From NCBI RefSeq assembly GCF_025857195.1, contig NZ_CP109787.1, forward strand, positions 809,501-873,500: 64,000 nt of DNA. Reading direction: 5' to 3'. Origin of the DNA: Leisingera thetidis. GTDB lineage: Bacteria > Pseudomonadota > Alphaproteobacteria > Rhodobacterales > Rhodobacteraceae. The notes below the pieces were generated by a model, which worked only from the letters and a program-made list of their open reading frames with translations, searched no databases and was not told the origin of the DNA. This document shows positions 44,589 to 53,164 of the stretch, one piece after another. Position 1 is the stretch's first letter, and every line of letters begins with the position of its first letter. The position numbers and the translations under genes were made by a program.

Positions 44589-44616
44589 CGTCCTGTTTCC
44601 TGCCGGAAACAAGACG
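44589..44616. terminator. Hairpin between convergent genes
   Basis: CGTCCTGTTTCC (44589-44600) and GGAAACAAGACG (44605-44616) pair with one G-T mismatch around a TGCC loop. It lies between the oxidoreductase (+) and the D-2-hydroxyacid dehydrogenase (-), where it could end transcripts from both sides. No T-run is present. Confidence 0.4.
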
Positions 44617-44742
44617 GTGCCTCCGGCGGGGCGTGATGCGCGTCCAGGAAACCGCCCGGGGGACGGTTTCAGCGCAGACCGGGCGACGCCCCGGGCCAGA
44701 TCAGGCCGGATGAAGCAAGCCGGGTGTTTTACGGACGTCTGC

Positions 44743-45678
44743 TCAGTACCCGCGTTCACGGTCCACTTCGTGCAACAGGTTTTCCCCAGCCTCCAGCCGG
44801 CGGTAATTCTCCGCCACGTCCCGTAACGCATCGCCCAGGTGCCAGCCCGACACATGCGGGGTGATGGTGACTTGCGGGTGCGCCCACAAGGGGCTGTCCG
44901 CGGGCAGCGGCTCCTGATTGACCACATCCAGAACCGCGTGGCCGGGCGTGCCCGTGTCCAGCGCTTCCAGCAGCGCAGTTTCGTCCACCAGATCGCCGCG
45001 GCCCGCATTGATCAGCACAGCACCGGGCTTCATCGCCGCCAGCATCTCCGCATCCATCAGCCCGTGGGTGGCGGGGGTGGAGGGCAGGATCGAACAGACA
45101 TAATCGCACTCCGCCAGCATCTGCGGCAGCGCCGCCCCGCCGTGGCGGCAATCGACGCCCTCGATCTCCTTGGGCGAACGGCTCCAGCCCAGCACCCGGA
45201 ACCGCATGTCCCGCATCAGCCGCGCCGTCATGCCGCCGATATGGCCCAGGCCCAGCACGCCCACGGTGGTTTCCGCCGGACGCCGCGGCGCCAGCGGCTC
45301 CCAGGCGCTGCGGGCCTGCGCGGCCGCATGCGCCGCCATGTTGCGCTGGCCGCGCAGCACATAAGCCAGGCAGTATTCGGCAATCTCATGCGCGGGCTCC
45401 TGCGGCTTCAGCCGGGCGACCCGCACATGCGGCGCCAGGCTGGGATGCGCCACGATGGTATCCACCCCGGCGCCCAGCTTCTGCACCAGCTGCAGGTTCG
45501 GCAGCCGTGCCGCCAGGTCGCCCGTCAGCGCCGAGGCCGCCAGCACCGTGATCTCTGCCAGATTGCCGGGGGCCGAAATCGGGCGGATGTCGGTGCCGGG
45601 CGCAATCGCCCGCAGCTCTTCCGCCAGCTGTTCCTCCGTGTACCAGCCGTCGTGGCCGATGCTGATCAGAACTGCCAT
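44743..45678 (-). CDS. D-2-hydroxyacid dehydrogenase (glyoxylate/hydroxypyruvate reductase A type)
   Basis: 311 aa. NAD(P)-binding motif VGVLGLGHIGGMTARLM at about 140, catalytic Arg in LINAGRGDLVDE (about 230), Glu in VVNQEPLPADSPLW, and the catalytic His in ITPHVSGWH near 280. It should reduce a 2-keto acid such as glyoxylate or hydroxypyruvate in the cytoplasm. ATG 45678 follows the usual N-terminal strand AVLISIG. The TPHVSG triplet fits GhrA-like enzymes. Confidence 0.9.
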   Translation of the reverse strand: MAVLISIGHDGWYTEEQLAEELRAIAPGTDIRPISAPGNLAEITVLAASALTGDLAARLPNLQLVQKLGAGVDTIVAHPSLAPHVRVARLKPQEPAHEIAEYCLAYVLRGQRNMAAHAAAQARSAWEPLAPRRPAETTVGVLGLGHIGGMTARLMRDMRFRVLGWSRSPKEIEGVDCRHGGAALPQMLAECDYVCSILPSTPATHGLMDAEMLAAMKPGAVLINAGRGDLVDETALLEALDTGTPGHAVLDVVNQEPLPADSPLWAHPQVTITPHVSGWHLGDALRDVAENYRRLEAGENLLHEVDRERGY

Positions 45679-45782
45679 GGGTGCCCTCCTCCTTGCCGCA
45701 TCTGTCCTTGGTGGCGGACTAAGCCACGGTTCGGCGCAAAGCGAAAGCCGTTTTTCATGCGGCGCTGCGGGCCTCTGGCGCG

Positions 45783-46517
45783 TCAGTCCAGCCGCCGCAC
45801 CAGGATCTGGTTGCCCTCGCCGCGCTTGGTCTCGAACAGCCGCAGCGAGGCGATCAGATCGCTCAGCTTGCGCTTGCCATAGCTGCGGGTGTCGAAATCC
45901 GGCGCCGCCGCGGTGATGTACTGGCCGATCTGGCCCAGCGTGAACCACTCGTCGTCCTGGTCGATCGCATCCATCGCGCGCACCACCAGCTTGGTCGGAT
46001 CCGCCAGCTCCGCCGGCGCATTGCCGTTGCCGTCTTCCTTCTTGGGCTTCGGCTTGGGTTTGCCCGGCTCCTCCAGCAGGTTCTCGACATAGATGAACCG
46101 CTTGCAGGCCTGCACGAAAGCCGCCGGCGTCTTGCGCATGCCCATGCCGAACACATCCACCCCCTGTTCGCGGATGCGGCTGGCCAAACGGGTGAAATCA
46201 CTGTCCGAGGAGATCAGCACAAAGCCGTCGAACCGGCCCGAATGCAGGATGTCCATCGCATCGATCACCAGCGCGATGTCCGATGCGTTCTTGCCGGTGG
46301 TATTGGCAAACTGCTGGTGCGGCACAATCGCCAGCGCCGCCAGTTTTTCCTTGTTCCAGCCCTGGGGGCTGCCGCCGGCGAAATCGCCATAGATGCGGCG
46401 GATGCTGGCCTCGCCGAAGGAGGCGATCTCCTCGAACATCGCCTCCGCATATTTGGCCGAAATATTGTCGGCGTCGATCAGGACGGCCAGAAGCGGCGGT
46501 TTTGTGGTGTTTGCCAT
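45783..46517 (-). CDS. NYN-domain (LabA/PIN-like) protein with C-terminal OST-HTH/LOTUS-like domain
   Basis: 244 aa. The NYN fold is clear: LAVLIDADNIS (metal Asp), GKNASDIALVIDAMDIL and DGFVLISSDSDFTRLA, the Asp cluster of PIN-like RNases. A charged linker (PKPKPKKEDGNGN) leads to a C-terminal 70 residues (WFTLGQIGQYITAAAPDF, SYGKRKLSDLIASL) that match the OST-HTH/LOTUS shape. It probably binds and may cut RNA. ATG 46517 begins the metal-binding strand at the right distance. Confidence 0.86.
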   Translation of the reverse strand: MANTTKPPLLAVLIDADNISAKYAEAMFEEIASFGEASIRRIYGDFAGGSPQGWNKEKLAALAIVPHQQFANTTGKNASDIALVIDAMDILHSGRFDGFVLISSDSDFTRLASRIREQGVDVFGMGMRKTPAAFVQACKRFIYVENLLEEPGKPKPKPKKEDGNGNAPAELADPTKLVVRAMDAIDQDDEWFTLGQIGQYITAAAPDFDTRSYGKRKLSDLIASLRLFETKRGEGNQILVRRLD

Positions 46518-46723
46518 TGCGGAGTCGTGCCTCTTTTGAGTGTGCCCGGAGGGGACGGCAGCGCGCTGCCTGCCATCGGACCCTGCGGGTGTGGTTGGGG
46601 TGAGTATGTGCAGCGCCCGCCAAGATGCAAGGGCGGCCTGCTGCACCGGAACCCGGCAGCGGCTGCCAGCCGGTGCTCGGGGGGGTGTACGGGAGGGCGC
46701 CGGTTTCCTGTCCCGGCAGCATC

Positions 46724-47491
46724 TCAGGCGAAAGGGTCTTCCGGATATCCAACCCGCGCCAGATAGAGCCCGTGGCCGGGGCACACCGGCCCGCAGGCGG
46801 CACGGTTGCGGGCCTCCAGCGCGGCCTTCACATCGGCGGGCTCCCAGGCCCCGGCACCAACCCGCTCCAGCGTGCCGACAAAGCTCCTGACCTGATTGTG
46901 CAGAAAGCTGCGGGCGCGGACATGAAAGTGGATTTCCGGCCCGGAAAAGCCCTGCACCCGCTCCACCGTCAGCGCGTCCAGCGTCTTGACCGGGCTGGCC
47001 GCCTGGCAGATCGAGGAGCGGAAGGTGGTGAAATCATGGTTCCCGATCAAATAGCTGGCGGCGTCCTGCATGGCATCGGCGTCCAGATCATGGCTCAGCT
47101 GCCAGACCTGGCCCGCGTCATGGGTGGCCGGTGCGCGGCGGATCAGGATGCGGAACAGATACTGCCGCTCAACGGCCGAGAACCGGGCGTGCCAGTCATC
47201 CTCGACCCGCGCACAGCCGACAATCGCCACCGGATCGGGTTTCAGGTGGTAATTCAACGCCTCCGACAGGCGGAACGGATCCCACGCCTTGGCCAGATCG
47301 CAATGCGCCACCTGTCCCAGCGCATGCACCCCGGTATCGGTCCGCCCGGCGGCGGCGATGGTGTGCTCCCCGGGTTCCAGCCGCGCCAGCGCAGCCTCGA
47401 CCGCCCCCTGGACCGAGGGCAGGTCCTTCTGCCTCTGCCAGCCGGCAAAAGGCTTCCCGTGGTATTCGACTTTCAAAGCAAAACGCGGCAT
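46724..47491 (-). CDS. truA: tRNA pseudouridine(38-40) synthase
   Basis: 255 aa; converts U38-U40 of many tRNA anticodon arms to pseudouridine. The start [17 protein letters not shown], the catalytic Asp in [15 protein letters not shown] (about 51), [13 protein letters not shown] and [15 protein letters not shown] are standard. ATG 47491 is in the normal place. It is divergent from the ycjX-type gene over 115 bases. Confidence 0.95.
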   Translation of the reverse strand: MPRFALKVEYHGKPFAGWQRQKDLPSVQGAVEAALARLEPGEHTIAAAGRTDTGVHALGQVAHCDLAKAWDPFRLSEALNYHLKPDPVAIVGCARVEDDWHARFSAVERQYLFRILIRRAPATHDAGQVWQLSHDLDADAMQDAASYLIGNHDFTTFRSSICQAASPVKTLDALTVERVQGFSGPEIHFHVRARSFLHNQVRSFVGTLERVGAGAWEPADVKAALEARNRAACGPVCPGHGLYLARVGYPEDPFA

Positions 47492-47606
47492 GAGCGGGCA
47501 AGTAGCAATGCAACAGGGCCGGGGCAAGTCCCCTGTGCACTCTGGTAAGCCGCAGGCGGGCTGCCTATCTTTGTGCGGGCAAGAACAGAGCAGGATCAGG
47601 GCCTTG

Positions 47607-49019
47607 GTGATAACCTCCCTTGCAGACGGGGTGATGAGCGGAGTGGAGAGTGCCGCCAGCGGCCTCTCCTCGGCGCTGTTCGGCCGGCCCTTGCGGCTGG
47701 GCGTCACCGGACTGGCGCGCTCCGGCAAGACGGTGTTCATCACCGCGCTGGTGGCGAACCTGATGGACCGGGGCCGGATGCTGCAGCTGACCGCTGCGCG
47801 CGAGGGGCGGATCGAGGCCGCCTTCCTGCAGCCCCAGCCCGACGACACCGTGCCGCGGTTCGATTATGAAACCCACCTCGCGGCCCTGACCGGGCCGTCA
47901 CCCCATTGGCCGGACAGCACCCGCGCGGTCTCCGAGCTGCGTCTCAGCCTGAAGGTGCGGCCCGCCGGCCTTCTGTCCGGGCTGCAGGGCCTGCGCACGC
48001 TGCATCTCGATATCGTCGACTATCCGGGCGAGTGGCTCTTGGACCTGGCGCTCATGGACAAAAGCTATGCCGAATGGTCCGGGGACGTGCTCGCCCGTCT
48101 TGCATCCCGCCCGCAAGCGCAGCAGTTTCTGGCAGAGAAATCCAAGGCTGTCCCCGCGGGGGCACATGACGAGCCGCAGGCGCAGGGGCTTGCCGCCGCC
48201 TTCACGGAGTACCTGCGCGCCGCCCGCGCCGCCGGCTTTTACGATTGCACCCCGGGCCGCTTCCTGCTGCCCGGCGACCTAGAGGGCTCGCCGGTGCTGA
48301 CCTTCGCACCGCTGCCGTCTGAGGCCAGCCCGCCGCGCGGCAGCCTCTGGCGCGAGATGGAGCGCCGCTACGAGGCCTATAAGTCCAAGGTGGTGAAACC
48401 TTTCTTCCGCGACCACTTCGCCCGCATCGACCGCCAGGTGGTGCTGGTGGATGCGCTGTCGGCGATCCACTCCGGCCCGCAGGCGGTGGAGGATCTGCGC
48501 CATGCGATGGCCGACATCCTCAGTGCCTTCAAGCCGGGCCGCAACCATTTCCTGACCCGGCTCTTGGGCGGCAAGCGGGTGGAGAAGATCCTGTTCGCGG
48601 CCACCAAGGCCGACCATCTGCACCACGCCCAGCACGGCCGGATGACCGCCATCATCGAGGCGCTGACCCGCGAGGCGCAGGACCGCGCCCGCTTTGCCGG
48701 CGCTGAAACCGCGGCGCTGGCGATGGCCTCCCTGCGCACCACCACCGAGGAAATGCGCGCCCATGACGGCGGCGAACTCCCCTGCGTGCGCGGCACCCTG
48801 CTGGAGAGCGGCAAGCAGGCGGCTTTCTATCCCGGCGCGCTGCCCGAAGACCCTGCGCAGCTGCTTGCCCCGGCCCGCCAGGGGGCTGAGCGCTGGCTCG
48901 AGGGCGACTATCAGGCGATGGCTTTTGCCCCGGCGCCGCTCACTCTGAAACATGACAGCGGCCCGCCGCACATCCGCCTCGACCGGGCCGCCGAATTCCT
49001 GATCGGAGACGCCTTGTGA
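47607..49019 (+). CDS. ycjX: YcjX-family P-loop NTPase
   Basis: 470 aa from GTG 47607. Walker A is [14 protein letters not shown] near 37; [14 protein letters not shown] is the Walker B-type strand, and [14 protein letters not shown] gives an N/T-K-x-D-type specificity motif. Members are stress-linked GTPase/ATPases encoded beside YcjF. The start is unsettled between GTG 47607 and ATG 47634; the longer form keeps a helix usual in the family. It overlaps the GNAT gene by 4 bases (GTGA). It contains one copy of the CTGTCCCCGCGGGG-type palindrome near 48148. Confidence 0.9.
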   Translation: MITSLADGVMSGVESAASGLSSALFGRPLRLGVTGLARSGKTVFITALVANLMDRGRMLQLTAAREGRIEAAFLQPQPDDTVPRFDYETHLAALTGPSPHWPDSTRAVSELRLSLKVRPAGLLSGLQGLRTLHLDIVDYPGEWLLDLALMDKSYAEWSGDVLARLASRPQAQQFLAEKSKAVPAGAHDEPQAQGLAAAFTEYLRAARAAGFYDCTPGRFLLPGDLEGSPVLTFAPLPSEASPPRGSLWREMERRYEAYKSKVVKPFFRDHFARIDRQVVLVDALSAIHSGPQAVEDLRHAMADILSAFKPGRNHFLTRLLGGKRVEKILFAATKADHLHHAQHGRMTAIIEALTREAQDRARFAGAETAALAMASLRTTTEEMRAHDGGELPCVRGTLLESGKQAAFYPGALPEDPAQLLAPARQGAERWLEGDYQAMAFAPAPLTLKHDSGPPHIRLDRAAEFLIGDAL

Positions 49020-49471
49020 TCCTCTCCCTGCGCCCCGCTGCCCCCCTCGATGCCGGTGCCGCGGGGGACATCCTCTACCGGTTCCAGCAGGACACCAAAT
49101 GGATGCCCAAGCTCTACACCTCGGCTGAGGCGATCTCATTCTGCGGCATGATGATCGATCGCGGCTGGGTCACCGTGGCGGTGCGGGATGGCCGTGTGCA
49201 GGGGTTCCTGGCCCGCGACGGCGCGGAGGTCTGTTCGCTCTACCTCGCCCCCGGCGCCTGCGGGCAGGGGGCGGGCAAGGCGCTGCTGGATGCAGCCAAA
49301 TCGGCCTCGCCGCGGCTGACCTTGCGCACCTTTTCCGCCAACATCCGCGCCCAGAAGTTCTACCGGCGCGAAGGCTTTGCCGAGACCGGGCGCGGCGATG
49401 GCGCGGACAACGAGGAGGGGCTGCCCGACATCGCCTATGAATGGCGCGCGGCCCGGGAGGCGGCGGCATGA
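49016..49471 (+). CDS. GNAT-family N-acetyltransferase
   Basis: 151 aa. The acetyl-CoA loop is in YLAPGACGQGAGKALLDAA; N-terminal SLRPAAPLDAGAAGDIL and C-terminal KFYRREGFAETGRG complete the fold. Substrate unknown. It starts with GTG overlapping the ycjX stop and ends overlapping the ycjF start by ATGA, so it is wedged inside that operon. Confidence 0.88.
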   Translation: MILSLRPAAPLDAGAAGDILYRFQQDTKWMPKLYTSAEAISFCGMMIDRGWVTVAVRDGRVQGFLARDGAEVCSLYLAPGACGQGAGKALLDAAKSASPRLTLRTFSANIRAQKFYRREGFAETGRGDGADNEEGLPDIAYEWRAAREAAA

Positions 49472-50457
49472 GCAAGAAACCGGTGCTGTTCGATCTGGAG
49501 GATGAAGCAAAGGCTCCGCCAGTGGCAGAGGCGCCGCCGGTGCCGGATCCGGCACCGCTGGCGGCGCAGCCCGCGGCGATGGAGCAGGCGGCCCGGATCG
49601 CCGCCCGCAGGCCGTCGCGGCTGGCCCGCTGGTTCTGGGCGCTGCTGGTTGCGGTGGTCGGCGCCATGGCCTCGGTGGCGGCCTGGGACTTTGCCACCGG
49701 GCTGATTGACCGGGTGCCGGTGCTGGGCTGGGCGGTCAGCGTTGGGCTGGCGCTTCTGCTGCTGCTTGCGCTGGCGATGGCGCTGCGGGAACTGGCGGCG
49801 CTGTCGCGGCTGCGGCGGGTGGATGCCCTGCGCCATCAGGCGGCTGAGGCCGCAGACCTGGCCGCAGCCCGCGCCTTCACCGACCGGCTGGAGGCGTTCT
49901 ACAAGGGGCGCGACGAACTCGCCTGGCACCAGGCCCGGCTGGCGGAGCGCCGGGCAGAGGTCCTGGATGCTGATACGCTGCTGCTGCTGGCGGAGGCGGA
50001 GCTGCTGGTGCCGCTGGATGCGCTGGCGCTGCGGGAGGTCGAAGCCGCGGCCAGGCAAGTCGCTGCTGTGACGGCGCTGGTGCCGATGGCGCTGGCGGAT
50101 GTGCTGACGGCGCTGGTCTCCTCGCTGCGGATGATCCGCCGGGTGGCGGGGGTCTATGGCGGGCGGCCCGGGCTCTTCAGTTCCTGGCGGCTGACCCGCG
50201 CGGTGCTGGCGCATCTGGCCGCCACGGGCGCGGTGGCGGCCGGCGATGACCTGCTGGAGCCGGTGCTGGGCGGCTCAGTGCTGTCGAAACTGTCCCGCCG
50301 CTTCGGCGAGGGGCTGGTCAACGGCGCGCTGTCCGCCCGTGTCGGGATTGCGGCAATGGAGGTCTGTCGCCCGATGCCGTTCTCCCCGCAGCACAAGCCC
50401 AGCACCCGCAAAGTGGTGCAGCGGGCGCTGACCGGCCTGTTCTCCAAGACGAAGTAG
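49468..50457 (+). CDS. ycjF: YcjF/TIGR01620-family inner-membrane protein
   Basis: 329 aa. A Pro/Ala-rich cytoplasmic head is followed by two membrane spans at about 63-80 (WFWALLVAVVGAMASVAAW) and 90-112 (VSVGLALLLLLALAMAL), then the DUF697-like C-terminal domain with RRFGEGLVNGALSARVGIAAME and RPMPF. It is encoded with YcjX in many proteobacteria. ATG 49468 overlaps the GNAT stop. Confidence 0.88.
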   Translation: MSKKPVLFDLEDEAKAPPVAEAPPVPDPAPLAAQPAAMEQAARIAARRPSRLARWFWALLVAVVGAMASVAAWDFATGLIDRVPVLGWAVSVGLALLLLLALAMALRELAALSRLRRVDALRHQAAEAADLAAARAFTDRLEAFYKGRDELAWHQARLAERRAEVLDADTLLLLAEAELLVPLDALALREVEAAARQVAAVTALVPMALADVLTALVSSLRMIRRVAGVYGGRPGLFSSWRLTRAVLAHLAATGAVAAGDDLLEPVLGGSVLSKLSRRFGEGLVNGALSARVGIAAMEVCRPMPFSPQHKPSTRKVVQRALTGLFSKTK

Positions 50458-50460
50458 GCG

Positions 50461-50552
50461 GCGTGCTCAGGCTCATGCGCAGCATGAGCCATGCCCAAGC
50501 CTGCCGGTGCTGTGGCAGGGCCAGAACACCGGCAGGCGCGGGAGTGCTGCCC
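50461..50552. repeat. Intergenic hairpin repeat, partial copy
   Basis: Two stems fill the gap between convergent genes: GCTCATGC-GCA-GCATGAGC (50471-50489) and a perfect 11-base stem GCCTGCCGGTG (50499-50509) with CACCGGCAGGC (50527-50537). The tail GGCGCGGGAGTGCTGCC matches the right end of repeat copy 1. The left half differs, so this is a related or composite element rather than a full copy. Confidence 0.55.
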
Positions 50553-50560
50553 TTGCCGGG

Positions 50561-50986
50561 TCAGAACAACTTCGGCGGCTGGTCCTTGGGCTGGCGCATC
50601 GCCACGACGCCGGTGCGGAAGCCCTCGCCGATCCGGTCGGCCAGCGCCCCCCATTGCAGCGCGGTGCGCTCCGGCAGCTCGGCGCGCAGCACCTCGTGGA
50701 ACAGGCCCAGCCACAGCGGGAAATGCTCTGCCTTCACATCCGGCCGCGACACATGCTCCCGCATCGGATTGCCGCTGTAGCTTTTCTCCCGCAGAATCGC
50801 ATTGCGCCAGAAGCCGGCAATTTTCTCCTCATGCTCCGGCCAGTCCTCCACATGGGCGGCAAACACCGGCCCCAGCACCGCATGCGCGCGCACGCGGGCA
50901 TAGAAGACGCTGACCACGCGGGCGATCTCCGCTGCGGAGATTTCGAACCGCGCCAGCGGGTTTTGCGTTTCGGTCTGGGTCATCAT
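50561..50986 (-). CDS. Group III-like truncated haemoglobin
   Basis: 141 aa haem protein. Helix patterns: IARVVSVFYARVRAHAVLGPVF, then HEEKIAGFWRNAILREKSYSG, and VKAEHFPLWLGLFHEVL with the probable proximal His (AEHF). Such proteins bind O2 or NO and may detoxify or sense NO. Two in-frame ATGs (50986 and 50983) are equal choices. It converges on ycjF and is divergent from the SDR gene. Confidence 0.88.
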   Translation of the reverse strand: MMTQTETQNPLARFEISAAEIARVVSVFYARVRAHAVLGPVFAAHVEDWPEHEEKIAGFWRNAILREKSYSGNPMREHVSRPDVKAEHFPLWLGLFHEVLRAELPERTALQWGALADRIGEGFRTGVVAMRQPKDQPPKLF

Positions 50987-51139
50987 CTGCTCCGGTCTGC
51001 CTGCGCCCGCTAGATAGGGCGAAGGCGGTGCCAGCGGAAGGGGGCAGGCGCATCTGCCGCAGCGCGGCTGTGCGGCACCGCTGGCGCCCGGCGTCCCTGC
51101 CGCTATGGTGGGTGGAGAATTTGCCAAAGGTATTGATTT

Positions 51140-52447
51140 ATGGCGGTGAACACCAAGCGGATTCTGGTTCTGGGTGCCTATGGTTTTATCGGCGCTGAGG
51201 TTGTCCGTGCACTGCAGGCCGCGGGGTTTGCCGTGGCGGGCCTTGGCCGCTGTGCTGAGCAGGCCGCGCGGGTTCTTCCGGGCGTGCCGTTTGCCAGGGG
51301 GGACCTTCGTCATCTGCTGCAGCCCGAAGACTGGATGCCGCTGCTGCAGGGCGTGGATGCGGTCGTGAACTGCGCCGGCGTGCTGCAGGACATGACGCCG
51401 GGAGAGCTGGAGGCCGTGCATCACACCGCCGTCACCGCGCTTGCGGTTGCCTGTGCGGATCGCGGCATCAAGGTGGTTCAGGTTTCGGCTGCCGGCGCGG
51501 CGCCGCACGCCGCGACAGAGTTCATGCGCAGCAAGGCGCGCGGCGACGCGGCCCTGCGGGCCTCCGGTGCCGCGGCTTGGATCCTGAAGCCCGGGCTGGT
51601 GATCGGGCAGGGGGCCTTTGGCGGCACTCGGTTGCTGCGGATGCTGGCGGCAGTGCCGCTGGTGCAGCCCGTGGCGCTGGCAAAGGCGCCGGTGCAGTGC
51701 ATCGGGATGGCGGATCTGGCGGCTGCTGTGGCTGCCGCGCTGAATGGGGTGCTGCCGCCCGGCACCTATGATCTTGTGGAGGACCAGCCGCACAGTTTGG
51801 AGGAGGTGCTGGCAGAGACCCGGTCCTGGCTGGGGTTTACATCTGCCCGGATGGTGTTGCGGCTGCCGGGCTGGCTGCTGTGGCCGGTGGCGGCGGGTGC
51901 GGATGCATTGGGCCGCCTTGGCTGGCGTTCGCCTTTGCGCAGTACGGCGATTGCCGAAATCCAGAGCGGCGTGCGCGGCGATCCGGAACCCTGCCGCGCG
52001 GTTACGGGGCGGGGGATGGCGACTTTGCCATCCATTTACCGATCACTGCCCGCGGGCCGTGAACAGCGGCTGGATGCGCGGATGGCGCTGGTGATGCCCT
52101 TTGCCGTTGCGGTGCTCAGCCTGTTCTGGCTTGCCTCCGGTCTGATCGGCCTGTGGCAGCTGGAGGCCGCCGCCAATGTGCTGATGGCCGAAGGCTGGAG
52201 CATCTTTCCGGCCAAGACCAGTGTGGTGTTCTGGGCGTTTGCCGACATTGCCCTGGGGCTTGCGGTCCTGTGGCGGCCCTGGGCGGCGCGGGCCTGCCTG
52301 GGGATGGCGGCGGTTTCGCTGGTCTATCTGATGTCGGCCAGTGTGGCCGCGCCGCAGTTGTGGGCGGATCCGCTGGGACCGCTTGTGAAGGTGCTGCCGG
52401 GGATCCTGCTTGCACTGATGACCCATCAGTTGCTGGAGGAGCGCTGA
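51140..52447 (+). CDS. SDR-type NAD(P)-binding protein fused to a DoxX-like membrane domain
   Basis: 435 aa. Residues about 6-280 are an NmrA/atypical SDR: RILVLGAYGFIGAEVVRAL with G-x-x-G-x-x-G, and VVNCAGVLQDM. Residues about 310-430 form a membrane part (LVMPFAVAVLSLFWLASGLIGL, VVFWAFADIALGLAVLW) of the DoxX-like type. The fused form occurs in some proteobacteria; the reaction is unknown. ATG 51140 has AAAGG upstream. The DUF2269 gene follows after one base. Confidence 0.85.
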   Translation: MAVNTKRILVLGAYGFIGAEVVRALQAAGFAVAGLGRCAEQAARVLPGVPFARGDLRHLLQPEDWMPLLQGVDAVVNCAGVLQDMTPGELEAVHHTAVTALAVACADRGIKVVQVSAAGAAPHAATEFMRSKARGDAALRASGAAAWILKPGLVIGQGAFGGTRLLRMLAAVPLVQPVALAKAPVQCIGMADLAAAVAAALNGVLPPGTYDLVEDQPHSLEEVLAETRSWLGFTSARMVLRLPGWLLWPVAAGADALGRLGWRSPLRSTAIAEIQSGVRGDPEPCRAVTGRGMATLPSIYRSLPAGREQRLDARMALVMPFAVAVLSLFWLASGLIGLWQLEAAANVLMAEGWSIFPAKTSVVFWAFADIALGLAVLWRPWAARACLGMAAVSLVYLMSASVAAPQLWADPLGPLVKVLPGILLALMTHQLLEER

Positions 52448-52448
52448 G

Positions 52449-52937
52449 ATGGATCCGGACCTGATCCTGCGCTGGCTGCATGTGGTTGGCGCTTGCGTGC
52501 TGCTTGGAACCGGGGCCGGCATTGCCTTCTTCATGCTGATGGCGCATCGCACCCGCGATCCGAATCTGATCGCCCATACCGCAGGCGTGGTGGTGCTGGG
52601 AGATCTGTTGTTCACCACGGCGGCAGTGATCGTGCAGCCCGTCACCGGCGGTGTGCTGGCCTGGCGGCTGGGCTGGCCGCTGAGCGAGGGCTGGCTGTCG
52701 CTGTCGCTGCTGCTATATGTGCTGACCGGTGCCTTCTGGCTGCCGGTGGTCTGGATCCAGCTGCGGCTGCGTGATCTGGCCCGGGCGGCAGCGGAGGCCG
52801 GCAAGGCGCTGCCTGAACGCTATCACCGGCTGTTCGCCATCTGGTTTGCCTGCGGCATTCCCGCTTTTGCGGCGGTGCTGGCGATAGTCTGGCTGATGCT
52901 GGCGCGGCCGGATCTCGGGGTGTGGCTGGTGCGGTAA
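52449..52937 (+). CDS. DUF2269-family membrane protein
   Basis: 162 aa, four likely membrane segments (LHVVGACVLLGTGAGIAFFML; VVVLGDLLFTTAAVIV; LSLSLLLYVLTGAFWLPVVW; GIPAFAAVLAIVWLML). Family function is unknown. It follows the SDR-DoxX gene by one base, so the two are translated together and probably form a membrane complex. Confidence 0.85.
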   Translation: MDPDLILRWLHVVGACVLLGTGAGIAFFMLMAHRTRDPNLIAHTAGVVVLGDLLFTTAAVIVQPVTGGVLAWRLGWPLSEGWLSLSLLLYVLTGAFWLPVVWIQLRLRDLARAAAEAGKALPERYHRLFAIWFACGIPAFAAVLAIVWLMLARPDLGVWLVR

Positions 52938-52987
52938 TGAATTCACCATCGCCCGGCACCGCCGCCGGGCTGCGGCGCATCTGCCGC

Positions 52988-53016
52988 TTTACCCTTTTGC
53001 GGGACCATCCTATAAG
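52988..53016 (+). promoter_or_regulatory. Candidate sigma-70 promoter for ileS
   Basis: TTTACC (52988-52993), a 17-base spacer, and TATAAG (53011-53016), about 150 bases ahead of the ileS start. The -35 matches 4 of 6 consensus bases and the -10 matches 5 of 6. The leader between it and ileS shows no T-box features. Confidence 0.45.
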
Positions 53017-53164
53017 GCCTCTCATGTCCCTATACGCGGCCATCATTATTCGAATTATGTCCCCGGCGCTCTGAACACGTGAGCCGCCGGGCAAAGGCGC
53101 TTGAGCCATCGCGCCGAACCGAATATCCCAATTCCCGACCTTGATCATCCAAAGGACGCCCCCG

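Noticed and set aside
53017..53164. Possible T-box leader of ileS
   Set aside because: No T-box consensus, no Stem I features and no terminator before the start; T-boxes are rare in this group.
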